DNA of 64,000 bases, taken from NCBI RefSeq assembly GCF_047663525.1, contig NC_092613.1, positions 4,365,501 through 4,429,500 on the forward strand, given 5' to 3'. The notes beneath the pieces were generated by a model that saw nothing but the letters and a program-made list of their open reading frames with translations, searched no databases and was not told where the DNA came from. Position 1 is the stretch's first letter. Every line of letters begins with the position of its first letter. Positions 48,851-61,200 of this stretch are shown here, piece by piece. Made by a program: the position numbers and the translations under genes. Source of the DNA: Anas platyrhynchos (Eukaryota; Chordata; Aves; Anseriformes; Anatidae).

Positions 48851-51430
48851 GTAGACCTCGTTCCCTGCAAATTTGTGGCCCTGCAGGCACCCGATTTTCT
48901 TCATGTGCAGGGCAGGGTCTGGATATCCACTGCAGAAAATTAAAGAAATTAAAAAGGAATCAGACACAACCAGTGAAAAGAGGTCCCAGTGGATTTTGGT
49001 TTAGTATGTGGAGGGCCAAGAATGGCAATGGGGTATCTTCTGGGAGGGCCAATACCTCGTTACTTCAATTAAGTGCTTGTATGGGGAGGTGACAGTGCTC
49101 GGGATTTAGGTCCTCGCCCTTGGACTGCAGGACTCTCTGTTTTGGGAGCTGGTCTGAGGCCTGCAGAAGGCGATAGAAAAGATTCCTGGAGGCAGCTGGG
49201 CTGGCTCCATCTGCTCCGGGAGTAGGTGGATGTGTTGGCTCTCTTCAGTGACATTGGCCTGGCCTGCCTCCTTCACTTAATTTGCTCCCTGAAAGACCGA
49301 GAACAAAAGCCAAGTCTTCTGGCAAACCTCCCTGCACACAGACACACACAGAATTTAATAAAAAAAAAAACAACACAACAACACACCACCACCACCAAAA
49401 AACATTGGGGTTAATTTTTCCAAGTACCTTTCTTAAGTACAGCCCCATTTGCCTGTTACTTTGAGGCACAGAGCCCCTGTTCACGTAAGGGTCCCCTCTG
49501 AAAACAGGCACTGGTAGCAAACCCTTGCATCAACCCCAGATTCACAGTTGCTCGTGATGATTAACTGCAGTTCAGTTCGTTAGGGAGATTACGATCTGTT
49601 TCCTACTTGTGCGGCTTCGAGCGTTTGCTCGCAGAGCTCTTCCTCCCCCTAGTTTTTACAGTGCTCCTTTCTTACAATTCTTTTCAGTTCTGCCTGCCTG
49701 AGAGGCTGTTTTCTTAGGTCCGTGTGGCACGATGGGGCCTTGCTGGGACAAAGCAGCTCTGTGTGTCCATTAAGGACGCCCGGCTGGCCCCATAGCCCAG
49801 TCCCCGGGTGGCCTCGCCAATGCACAGAGGGAGCCCCGGTGGCTGCAGCCCTCACAGTGATGGCTCTGGGGCCCTGTCCCTGCCAGACAGGGACTGCAGC
49901 AGGTCACATTTGTCCCCCCGTCCTCCTCTTCATTGTGCTGGGGACTGTGGGGGTTGTGAAGGATGCAGCACAGCAGCCCTGAGCAGTGGTGCCTGACCAC
50001 TGCAGCCCCATACGGTCCCCACACAGCTCTGGAGCCCCTGCCCGGCTCTGTGACAAGTGACAGCGTGCCACCCCGTGAACACAGGACCTGCCATGCTGCA
50101 GGTTTTCTGGTGGAGCAGGGCCTTCGCAACACATTACCCTGGGGTAAAATCAACCAGGGCTGGGCCTTTTTGTCGCCTTGAAGTGTGAAGATCTCTGAGG
50201 CCTCCCAGGGTGACCCTGGCACAGCTCACAGCCCTGTGAGACCCTCAGGCAGGGGCGGGTACAGGGAGGGTGCCAAGCACTGGTTTCTACTGGGAAGGAA
50301 ATGGGCTGGGTGGAAATGCCCCCGATGGGAGAGCTCCTCCACCTCTGACAGCTCCATTAGTTCAATCTCCTCCCTGATCGGGCGTCAGGACAGGTACCAC
50401 ACCTAGGCCAGGAGGAAAAGGGCCACCTCCGCCCATCTCTGCAGCTCCGTGCCTTGTCGCAGGGCTCTGTGCCCTGTGCGCAACCCCCAGGAGACGCTGG
50501 GTCGTGCCCTGGTGGTGAAAAGTGCCATTGCTTCTCCCCACCTCCTGGGCTGCATCGCCTCTCCTTAAAGCAACTCAGCAGAACGTGGCTTTTGCTCTTA
50601 GCAGCCGTGTTCCCATGCAGCAGGATATGTTCACTGCCGCAAGGACAGGCGTGGAGGGAGCAGTGTCAGCACCTGCCTCTGCTCGGCCGCCAGGTCTGGA
50701 TGTGCCCGGGTCTGTCTCACCCTCCCAAAGCGGCCGACCCAGAGCTTGCCTGTGTCAGCAGCAGGGACACGTTGGCGGTGCATGCTCCAGTGCCTTGGAT
50801 TAAGAAAAAAAAAACAGCAGAAGGGTCAAAAGGAGAGCTCACAGGGGTGTGGGGACACGGTGACTCTCTGCTGCTTCCCCCTGCCTGTCCCTGAGACCAT
50901 CCCCACACCAGTGGGTGTGTGGGGGGGTCTCCTGTGGGAAACCTACAGCTGCCCGGGGTAACACGACCATGGGGGTGTTTGCAGTGGCCCAGCCCCCCTG
51001 CAGATGAAAGTTCAGCGGGTGACATTGGCAGCAGGGGGATGCTTCCGCCCTTAACATTTCTAGCATTTTATGGCTCTTTTACCAGGTCAGCAGCTCCGCC
51101 GACACCCCCCTTCCCACCACCCTCGTCCAGGGGTTGCACATTTGCAGGGATCTTTAATTACTGCGTTAACGAGGGACACTGTGAGCACCGTGCTGCCTCC
51201 CCAGCACCCACAGCGGGCACTGAGGCGGCACTGCACAACCACACCGCTCATCCCAGCTCATCCCTTGGGTGTCAGGGTGCAAAGCCTCATCCAAGCCCTC
51301 AGCTACAGCGTGCGGGCACACAGCCCCCCCTGCACAAAGCATGAAGCCGCTGTGACCCCAGGAGGAGCAGCAAGCAGCACACAGAGCGTGCTGAGCACAG
51401 CAGGAGGAGCCCCAAATCCCTCCCCCCCCC
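48851..51430. other. DEF6 to downstream gene intergenic region
   Basis: No coding exon recognised. It holds an A/CA-rich stretch at about 49357-49405 and an A-run near 50804-50812, and becomes GC-rich as it approaches the CpG island. Confidence 0.6.
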
Positions 51431-51730
51431 CCTACCCCCGCCGCCATTTTGCGCCTCCCCCCTCCTTCCCTTCCCCCGGGACTACAACTCCCATCAGCCC
51501 CCGCGCGCGCGCGCTGCCCGAACCCTTTTCCCGCCAGGGGGCGCGCAAGGCGAGGCGGGGCGGGCTTGGGCCGTTGCCATGGCAACGCGGCCCCGAGTAG
51601 CCGGCGGCGCTGATTGGCTGCGGGGCGCTGGGCCGGGCGGTGGCGTCAGGGCGGGCGCGGTGACGTGCGGGGGCGGGGGGGGGACGAGGGGGGGGGGCGC
51701 CGGCGGCGGAGCTGGGGCCGGCGGCGGGAG
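51430..51730 (+). promoter_or_regulatory. PPARD: CpG-island promoter and candidate first exon, probably PPARD
   Basis: Motifs in order: YY1 CCGCCATTTTGCG (51441-51453), ZNF143/ZNF76 ACTACAACTCCCATCAG (51481-51497), the RFX X-box palindrome GTTGCCATGGCAAC (51573-51586) and an inverted CCAAT box ATTGG (51613-51617). A GC-rich candidate noncoding exon ends at 51730 (ggcgggag) before gtgaga. In mammals PPARD, with untranslated first exons and a long first intron, follows DEF6 on the same strand. No PPARD coding sequence is in the window, so the name rests on gene order alone. Confidence 0.5.
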
Positions 51731-52430
51731 GTGAGAGCCGGGGGGGGGGGGCGTGAGGTGTGTGTGGGGGGGACATGGGGGAAATAGGGGGAAGTTGGGG
51801 GTTTAGGGGGACGTGGGGGTTTGGGGGGGGTGTGAGGGTGTGGGGGGGTTGGGGGGAAATGGGGGAAAATGGGGGGAAATGGGGGGGTTTGGGGGAAGAG
51901 GGGGTGAGGGGGGTGTGGGGGGGACGTGAGGGGTTTGGGGGGGGTCTGGGGGGTTTGGGGGTGTGAGGGGGATTTAGGGGGTTTAGGGGGTGTAGGGGAT
52001 ATAGGGGACAAGGGGGGTGTGGGGGGCGCAGGGGGGATGTAGGGGGTGGGGGGGGGTTGGGGGATGAGGGGGGGTTGGGGGGGATGTGAGGGTTTGGGGG
52101 AGGCCTGGGGGGGTTGGGGGGCATAAGGGGTGTGTGGGGGATATAGGGGGCAAGAGGGGTGTGGGGGCTGATAGGGGTAAGAGGGGCAAGGGGGTGTGGG
52201 GGGGTGATATTGGGGATGACGGGGGTGGGGGGGGCTCTGTGAGGGTGACAGGGCCCTGGGGGTCCTGGGGGGGGTAAGGATTGGGGGCAGCTGGGTGACA
52301 TTGGGGTGCGGGGGGTGCTTGTCTGAAGGGAATTGGGGAAGAGCGAGGAGGGGATGTGGTCAGGACAGGGGACACGGGGGGGACGTGGTGATGGCAGGGT
52401 TGGGGGGCGAGGATGAGGCCGGGGGGGGGG
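51731..52430 (+). repeat. G-run low-complexity tract after the candidate first exon
   Basis: About 700 bases dominated by runs of four to ten G spaced by short T/A/GT words (for example gggtttgggg and ggggatgtgag), nearly without C on the plus strand between 51740 and 52250. It has strong G-quadruplex and R-loop potential in the transcribed direction. Confidence 0.9.
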
Positions 52431-53232
52431 CCTGTCCCCATGGGCAGGTGTTGAGGAGGAGAAGCTGGGGGCCGGGGGCTCTGTGCCGGGTGTTCCCCCC
52501 CCTTTAGGGGTCCCAGGGGGCTCGCGGGTGGCACCTCGGTGGTCACAGAGGGGGACAGAGCCGGGGGGCTGCTGGGGGGGGGGGCTGTGGGGTGCCCAGT
52601 TTGGGGCCAGCAGCGTGGCTTGGCTATTGGGTGGGGAACCAGCGATGCGACCCCATGCTCTGCTCCCCTTCCTGTGGCTGAGATCCTAAATAAAGGATTT
52701 TTGCTGAAAAAAAATTATAAAAATAAATGGCAGAGGAAGCGCAGGGGCAGCTGGTCCCCGGGGGATGCGGTGTCCGAGGGTCCCAGCTCCGCGCCGTGTC
52801 TGTGACAGGGTGGTGCTGGCTGGGCTGCCTCCAGCTCTTAATTAACCTAAAAAACACTCATTAAAAAAAAAAAAAAAAAGTCCTAGGTGAAAGGTAAAGC
52901 AGCGTGCAGAAGGAGGCGGCAGGACCTCAAAACAAGCCCTGATTGAATTTTGCCTCCCGCTTCCCTGCTTTGTTTTGCCCTTCCAACCTGTTGCATTTTT
53001 TCCTTCCTCGCTGGCCCCCTCGGAGCTGTTATTGCGGACGAGGATCCGGGGCTTGCTCCGAGCTGCTTCTCCGTCCCCTTTCCGTGTGCTCAGGAGGGTT
53101 TCTCGCCTCGCCACGCTTTCAGAAGCTCCTCAGCACCGACTCCACCTCAGCCCAGGTTTAAGTCTTTAAGTTTGTTTAGGAGCAGAGAGGCTCAGATGCG
53201 TGAAGGAGTCGGAGCGTGGAGCCCTGGGTGCT

Positions 53233-53424
53233 GGGGAGCCCCCCAGGCAGGGTTTGGGGCTTCGCTGGGAGCCCCCCGGGCAGGGATTTGGGTGTAGGAG
53301 CCCCCCATGCAGGGCCAGCGGCTTTGCTGGGAGCCCCTTGTGCAGAAATTGGGGCTTTGGAGCACCCTGGGCAGGATTTGGGGCTTTTCTGGAGCCCCCC
53401 AAGCAGGGCTGGGGACTTTGCAGG
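53233..53424 (+). repeat. Minisatellite, about 31-base unit
   Basis: Six imperfect copies of gggagccccccgggcaggg followed by tttggggcttt-like sequence. Confidence 0.85.
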
Positions 53425-55173
53425 CGTCAGACACGCGGGGTCGGGGCAGCACGGCTGCGGTCACCCCCTTAAGTCAGCCCGCATCCCACTTCTGGGCTGT
53501 GATCCTCTCCTCCCTCCTCCTGGTCTCTTTTTTTTTGTGCCTTCCCTCGCTGCTTTCAGTGGGGAATCCCTTTCCCCATCCTCCCACGGGCACGCCCCAG
53601 CAGCTACCTGCGAGCAGGGCAAGGTGAGCCCGGGATTTACTCGGTTCTCAGCAGTGGGAACGAGCTCGGGGTGTGATCCCTGCCGTCCCGCTGCGTGATT
53701 CACGCGCTCGTTGACACCCTCAACTTTGCCACCGAGTCAGGGCCGGGTTTTTATTTTTTTATTGCTGGTGGAGGTGAAGGAAGCCTGCTGCTGCCGCACC
53801 AGCCGGGACGGGATGATTTTATGGCCTCTCCTCAGCAGGAAGGGGAACAAAAAGCCTTGGTTTGGGCGTTTGGGGAAAAACCCCTTCTGTTTTGGGAGGG
53901 GACCTGCACAGCCGTGGATTGGGGTTGGGGTGTGTGGTTTTATTGCCCCGAGCAGCAGGGGGCTGGGGGCTGGACCTCTGCTCCTGTGTGCGGCTCAGCC
54001 CCTTCCCTGCAGCACGGGGACAGTTGCTTCCTTCACGGGAGGCTGTTAGTTTGTATTTTTGGTGTTTATAGTCATTTATATTTTCCGTATTCATTCATAT
54101 TTTCTGCAGTTATAGCTGTCAGGAAGGGAGATCCTGATGTGACCGATGCTTCGCTCCACGGGACAGGGCTTGTTTTTGGAGGGGACACTCGTGCCGTCCC
54201 CTGGAGGCGCCTGGGGCTGCTCGGCCACGTAGGAAACTCTCTTTGTACCCACCCAAGGAGCCTCTCCAGGAGCACAGGGCTTTGGGGGGCAGAGGATTTG
54301 CTTCCTTTCTTCCTGCCGTGCTGGGCAGATGAAGCTCCGGGTGCTCGCTGCACCTGGGGTGAGCGGCACGAGGTGGGATTTGGTGCCTGCAGAGGAATCA
54401 CCACCTCGCCCCGTGGGTCTCCTTGCCCCACAGGAGGCAGCGATAGGGAACGGGGTGGGAGGAGCAGGGAGGGTACGTGGGTTCAAGTAGCATCATGTTC
54501 ACAACATCTTTGTTTAATACGTTAGTCCAGTTAGTCTGCATAACTGTGTCTAAAAATAGAGCATATTTTCTGTAAGTCCTCCAGTTCAGCCTCGTAAGCC
54601 GTGGGTTTTTTTCCAGCCGTGGTCTCTTGCCGCTCTCCTGAAATTCGGGTGGAATTTGCAGCCTTATCAGCAAAACCAGGAGGGCCGAACTCCGTCAAAT
54701 CCTTCGGTTTCTACAGCCCGAGAGAGGGAGAGGTTCAGTAAAACTGCAGGAACTTGCAGGCAGCCTCCTAAAGAGGGATTAAGCGAGCCGAGTAAACAAA
54801 CCGCCTCGTGGCCACGCCAGCCTTTTCCAACTGGAGCCGTGCGTTAGCATCGACTTTGTGTGTGGTGGGGAAAAGCTGGGGAAATCTGCCCAGGTGGCAG
54901 CCACGAGGCCGAGGCAGCGTCCCCGTGTGGGTCTCCTGGCTCCTAAAACCCCAGGGCAGCTCCCGGGGGTCCCTGTAGGGATTTTGGGGGCTTTGCTCCC
55001 GCTGCCTCCCCGCAGCGCCGGGGACTCGCCCCAGCAGATGGTTGCAGCGCAAGGCGGAGTGGGGGGGGTGTTTAAATTTCAGAGCCGTCGCTGGATCTGT
55101 CCCAGTTCTCCCGGCGGCATAAATATCTGGCCTTCAGCGCAGCCGGGGAACTCGGTGTTGTGTTCTCTTGCAG

Positions 55174-55262
55174 ATTGCCTCGCTGCTCAGCTCTCCGTGC
55201 TGACATGGTAACGGAACAGGGGCTTGCACCGGCGGGCGGACAGGGACAGCTGCTGCGGAGAG
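55174..55262 (+). other. Candidate internal untranslated exon
   Basis: An 89-base segment between a strong acceptor (tgttctcttgcag) and a good donor (gag|gtaacc). It contains an ATG at 55205 opening an ORF (MVTEQGLAPAGG) that runs to the donor. It could be a second leader exon of PPARD. Splice signals are the only evidence. Confidence 0.35.
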
Positions 55263-58200
55263 GTAACCCTTCCTTTCGCGTGCCTGCTCCTCCTAAATGC
55301 TCGCTCTGTTTGTGTTTTAAAAAAATTCGGGGTAAGGAAGAGCCCGCGGAGAGTGACCTGCTTTCAGCAAGTTTCAGTTTTGGCCGTGAGCTTAAACTTT
55401 CTGAAGGTTCTTTGAAAATCTGAATTCTGAGACTTGTTCCCGCTCGGTTTCTGAACGGGATCTGTGTGGGTTTTGTTTAGGGCTCTGCTCTAAGTATTGT
55501 GGTCTGATCCCGTTCCTCTCAGCCGGCTGCTGCCATCAAAGTATAACAATTTAAAATGTGATTAGTTGGCTGCGTTTACAACCCAAATTGCTGCTTCGAG
55601 AGCGGGGAGGTCATGTGAGACGAGAGGCTGTGCTTAGGTAAATGTTCACCTACTTATCAGGACACGCGATCTGACACCGACGCCGATAACATCGCTCCCT
55701 CCGGAACAGCCCTGCCAGCCAAAACGCCGCGGCGTGCTGCAGAGCTGAAATAGTTTTGGAGGACGTGGCCCCGGGGGCTCAGCTCCTGCCCGTGGGGATG
55801 CTGACGTTCCTCGGGGTGCTCGCCCCGTGCCCAAACACCGCGCCTGGCTTCTAAATCCCCGCCGAGGGGTGGGTTTATTTTCTCCACGAGACACATCGAA
55901 GGTATTTAGCTGGACGGAGACGTGGTCTTTTATATAAGCATCTCCTCGAGTTTGTGTTCTGGCAGTCGGGACAGGGACTTCTGAGGAACCCCAGTGCGTG
56001 GGGAGGGTTTTGTAACGAGCCACACGACGCTGAGCGGGCGGGGAGGCATTGTTGTGCAGAGCTGCTTGCTGATCTTAATGGGCTCTTTCTCTCTAGAGCC
56101 TTGCCTGCTGACAAATCCGCATTTCCGTACAGAACATCGTGTCTCTGGGGGGAATGATTTATCTGCAGCTCTTGAATTACAAACTGGAAATCTGCAAATG
56201 GTCTTGGAGATGGAGGGGCTGGCGTGAGAGGAGGCTCACAGACCCCTCGGGGGGGACCCGCAAACGCTTTTGAATTGAGCACGATGATGTCCCGGTGCTT
56301 ATGGCTGAGGGCTTCTTTGCTGCCAGATCCCAGCCTGGCTGCCCTGCCCGTGGAGTTTTGGAGCTGTTGGTTTATTTGCGGTTTGTGCTGCCTCCCGTGC
56401 TGTTAGCCCCGGTCTGTCAGGCTGTGGAGCTGCTTTTATACAGGGCGTTGTGGAGCTGTCTCTGCTTTTCTAGAGGTGTCACTCCTCAGAGACGTACTAC
56501 GTGTCTCTGGTGCGATGATTTCTGCGACTGTGGGAAAGTCTAGACAAGCAGAAGTGATTTCCGTAGTGAGCATGAATGGGATTATTCTGTAGAAGAGCTA
56601 TTTTCCCTTTTTTTTTAAATCTTACACTCCGAAATACACTTGCGTTGGCAGAGTGCCTCGGAAATTTCTTTCTCAAAGCAGGGTTTCGAGTGTAGCCATT
56701 GATGGCAGTGTGAACCTTTTGGTCAAGGAGATTGTGAAACAGCTTCCCCAAAATGAACGATTTTTGGATGTTCGCTGAGCCCTGCGTGACTGCAAGGCTT
56801 CAGAACAGAACTGACTCGAGACAGGTCTTAGTTTCGGGATGACTTCTTGAAATTTTCTAACATTCAGTGCTGCAATCACAGCGTCTGAAAAACGTCTGGG
56901 TCCTCCAAGACTTAGCTGAGAGCTTGTGAACGTGGGGCCCTTTGGGTCAGGTGTGTGTTGGGGTGCTGCAGATCCCCCAAAAAGGTCCTGCCTTGAAGCG
57001 TGGGCTTTGAGGCCGGGGTTTTTAGGAAATCCTGGCTGAGAAGAGGTGTCAGGGTGAAAGCCCGAGCCAGAAATGTTAACGTTTCTCGTGGTGCTGGGTC
57101 ATGCCAGAGCACGCCTTTGAGGCTTGCGGGTAGCATCAGGCAGATAATGCTCATGCTAACCAGAAGCTGTGCCCTCCTGAAGTGTTTTTTGGTTTGCCCC
57201 AGTCTGGGAACTGGAACCGTGTATCCAAAACACAGAGTGTGCGAGTTCAAACCCCGAGCAGAGATGTGGCGTGGGACAGGGAATGGTGCTGGTGGTGCAA
57301 AAGGGCAGGTGAGCTCCTGCCTGAGCTGATAGGGATTTTTGTTTTTATTTTTTTGATAATCTGTTAAGACAAACTTTGCTGTGAAACATGCAGCTGCTAG
57401 TGAAAGTCTGGTTAGGAAAGGTTTTGTCGTGCTGAAGAAGGGACGGGTGAGAGGGCTTCAAAATAACCTGGGTTTGCTGCGGTCACCTCAGTGATGGAAA
57501 CCTAAGCTTAACTCCCTATCCTGTCTGCTTTTTTAATAACTTTCTTTAAGTCCAAATATCATCTTAATGCAAATCTGAAATATTTCTGAAGGTACCCAAA
57601 TCTGCTTTCTACCTCTACGTTAATTATATGGATGCTACCAGAGCTGGTGGACTGTGGAAACACTTCTCCTCCTGCGGACCTGCGATGGTGCCTAGGATGT
57701 GAGGGTGTTAGGAGAGGTGCTGATGCCCTGCTCCAGCGTTTGGTTTTCTAGGGGCTGAGGCAGGAATCCAGAGGGACAGGAGCACACCGAGCTCCTCTCC
57801 TTGGCGGGGCTGTCCTGCCAGGACCGCGTTCAGTCCCTGAAAACTCCGGGAAACCTCCGTTGCTCCGGCCGGCTCTCGCTGTGTGAACGTGGCCAAAAAT
57901 AGTAAGGAAACACAGTTCTCCTCCAAATTCCTGAGAGGGTGTTGAACTAGTTTGTTACACAAAGTTATTTTAATGCTCTCTGGAGTTGTCCGTGAGGAGA
58001 CAGAAGCAAGCTCAGATTTAGTCTTTTCCTGCTCCGCGTTCAAAGGAGAGGTGAAGCGAAGATTTGTTCTGTTCCAGCGCGTGTTCCCAGACCCTGCTGA
58101 ATCATCTGAACTCGTGCCTGGGCATAATCGCTCACTGTCAGCTGCGTCCTGGGATCAGAGCTGAATGCCTGGTGCCTGGGATGTTTTTGCTAAGGTCTAC

Positions 58201-61200
58201 AAAACACGTAGCGCATATCTGGGAGCCCGAGTGTAAGCAGAACAAACTTACAGCCCAGTAGATTTAGCCCAGGGGATCTTAGTGGCTGCAAAGAGGAGAA
58301 GGTTTGGTAACGTTTTTGAGGTTTGGTAATGTTTTTCGGGGTGATTCCTGGATTTGGGAGCTCTGGCCACCTGGCACTGGGGCTTGCTGGCCTCTTGGGT
58401 ATTTGGCTCCTGCTGACGGGCTGCCTGCGCGTGCCTGTGATTCAGGGCAGTGGACGCCCTGACCTGTTGCCGCGTTTTTGCTGTTCCCCCGTCTCCTTTC
58501 CAGGGATCTGATTGCCCCAGGGGTGACACTCGCCGGTGACCTGGTGACATTGGGGCTTTGGGAAGCACCACACCAGGCTCGGGTGCGAGGTGCTGCCACG
58601 AGTCTGGCGCTCCGACTCCAGGGCTAGCAGTGGCACCGCGCTGCGCTTGCTGCTTTCCTGGTTTTCCCTTTAAACGTTGCTCGGAGCCCGTGCCCGCTGT
58701 TTGCCTTGGGAAGCCGTGTTGCTGTTCCCTCCCTGTCAGCCCTGTTCTATAATTACTGATGTTCCTGAAACCAGATCCTCCCACGTGGCCTGCTCCGCTT
58801 CGGGGGGACGAGGGCTCTGTAAGCAAACCCAGCGCCCTGCAGCGACACGCGGGGGGCTCGGGGGTTCAGAGAGCCCTAGCTTCCAGCACATTGATGGGTT
58901 TCAAGCTGCCAAACTTCTCTCCTTTTGGGATGGAGAAGGGGAATGCTTCCCAGGTGGCTTCTCTGTACTTCCAGGGAGGAAGCAGGGATGTGGAAGGCAG
59001 CACCTGCCTGCTGGGCGATGTTTTGTGCTGGGCACTGGCTCCGTATGGAGAAGGAAACAGGGCCATGGGGTCGGGGTCTCTTGCTGGCACCAAATCCTCT
59101 GAGCGACCTCGTGTCTCCCCCAGCAGCGCTTGAAGGCCACGTGCCGAGCTCAAAGCTGTCCCCAAAGCATCGTCCTCGCGGGGGGACAGCCCCAGGCAGG
59201 AGGGCAGCGCATCGCCCAGCATCACAGGACAGCTCAGGCCACCTCCGCTGTGCCCTGGCGGGAGTGGGGACGATCCTCTCTCATTACTGGACTTAACGAA
59301 CGTCTCAAATGGCACCACGTCTGCGCAGTTTCCAGTGCCGAGCAGCCCCAGCGGTGTCACCTTTCGGGTACCTGCTTGTTTCCTGGCTGCTGTCCCCGTC
59401 CCAACCAGCCGGACACGCGCCCCCCCTGCCTCTGCCTGCTCCGGGCTGTCCTGAGCTGACAGCAAAACGCAGACATCGCTTGGCAGATGCCAGCCCCAGC
59501 CTCGCCAGTTTGTTTGCTGGAAGCACTCCTGGAAACGCTTCATATGGGAATGTGCAGAGGGAGAAGAGGGTCACGAGCAGCGCGGGGTGGTGCTGAGCCT
59601 TGCGAGCGTGACTGGGAACAGGTGTCCAAATCCCTCACACGGGAATAAACAATGACGCTTGGCACCGATGTCCAAAACATGCCGTCTCTGTGAGCTAATG
59701 CAGCGAGGAAAGGAGCAGGAAGGAAGCGCTGCAGGACCCTGTTAGCATTATTTTGGGTGATGGAGGAAATAGAGGGACGGGGGGCGGCAGGAGCTGCTGG
59801 AGGTCGTGGAGCACAACTTCGGGTAAGAGCCCCAGACTGCTTGGCTCTTCGCTGCCCACCCTCCTCTTGCCCCTTTTGTGAAAGATTTGTGGATCCCGGC
59901 TTGTCCAAGGCTGAGGAGAGCCAGGTGTGGAGGGGTGAGCCCCGCAGGAGCATTAAACCTCTACCAAGGAAGCCCAGCACCGGTGAGAAAGCGGGAAGTT
60001 CCCTTCAGATCAAAACATGATCTAGTTCTTCAGGACGATTGCGGCGCAAAAAGAGAAGGATCCAGCGAGTTTCATAACTCTTTGACTTTTTTTTTTCTCT
60101 CAGTGGCCAGGAAGTGGATGAGTTCAAACACGCAGGCGATGTGTGATTCATGTTGGCAGGCCTGGCCGCTCGAGGCAAGCGAGGGAATCTCCTGCGCTGC
60201 TCCGTCGCGTGTTCCTGAGTAATTAACAGCACGGCTAATAGCAGCCCGGGCAGCACCCTGCTGCCGCCTCGGCTGGGCTGGCGTTGGTGAAAAGCAGACA
60301 GCCTGCAGGGAGGACAAGGAGCTGGGCATCTGCAGGGTTGGAGCAGATGCTTTAATTTCTCTCAGGCCCCGAATATCAGCACTGGCCAGGGCTGGGTGCC
60401 TTGGTGCGGGGGGAAGCGCTCCTCCTCGCCAGCTCCAGTAGTTTACTTCTGCACGGAGCTGCCTCTTGGCTAAGGCTTCTGAGGAAATGCTGGGAGAGTG
60501 AGCGCTGCCGAGACCTCGTTAGCTAATGAGGAGGTGTGTTTGGGCTTTCAGGAACAAAAACAAAACACGTTTTCAGTGTTTGTCTCTGTGGACTTTTTGC
60601 ACTTGGTTACCTTTCCTGTGTTGCAGCATCTGCTGAGCTCTTATACGGCTTTTATTAGGAGTAGCTGACGTGCAGGAGGAGGAACAGAAACTGGTCCTCG
60701 ATCAGCAGATACCCGATGCGGTGACACAACCCGAGGGATGTCTGCAAATAATGGCCAATGAGCAACCACCACATTTTTGTTGGAATCAGCTCCGTTTTTT
60801 GGTACATTTGATGTGTGCGCCGTGTCACACAAAATCCTGCTGTCTGGTGCCAAATTCACAGCCAACAGAATCCTTCCGAGGGGTTCGCTTCTGTTGACTG
60901 TGAATTTGTCTAACGTTTTCATCCAGATGAACAAAAACACAAGCCAGAAGTGCTCCCATGGTAAATTGGTCTCCTTTCGTGGCTCCTGGTGACCTCCCGT
61001 AGGGAAACGTGAGCAGCTTTGAATGGATCAACCTTGTGACCTGTCCCTTGGGAGACTGGGATGTTTTTTGGCGCCTTGCTTTGCCTGGAAACTTCCATCT
61101 TCCAGGGAGGAGTCTCGTCTGGCGACACTGCAACAGGGACGTGTCGGGGAGCTGCCTCCATCCCCGTCGGTATGGAAATATTAGGAACAAATGTGCCTTC

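Noticed and set aside
51432-52301. 289-codon minus-strand open frame, extremely proline-rich
   Set aside because: It is the complement of the G-run tract; any frame of such sequence lacks stops. The product is pure low complexity with no domain.
53695-54525. 276-codon plus-strand open frame in the presumed PPARD intron
   Set aside because: No known domain, and overlapping frames show similar openness. No supporting splice or start signals.
54398-54673. 91-codon minus-strand frame with balanced amino-acid composition
   Set aside because: It looks protein-like only because it crosses an AT-rich island. No family match was recognised; a noncoding conserved element is more likely.
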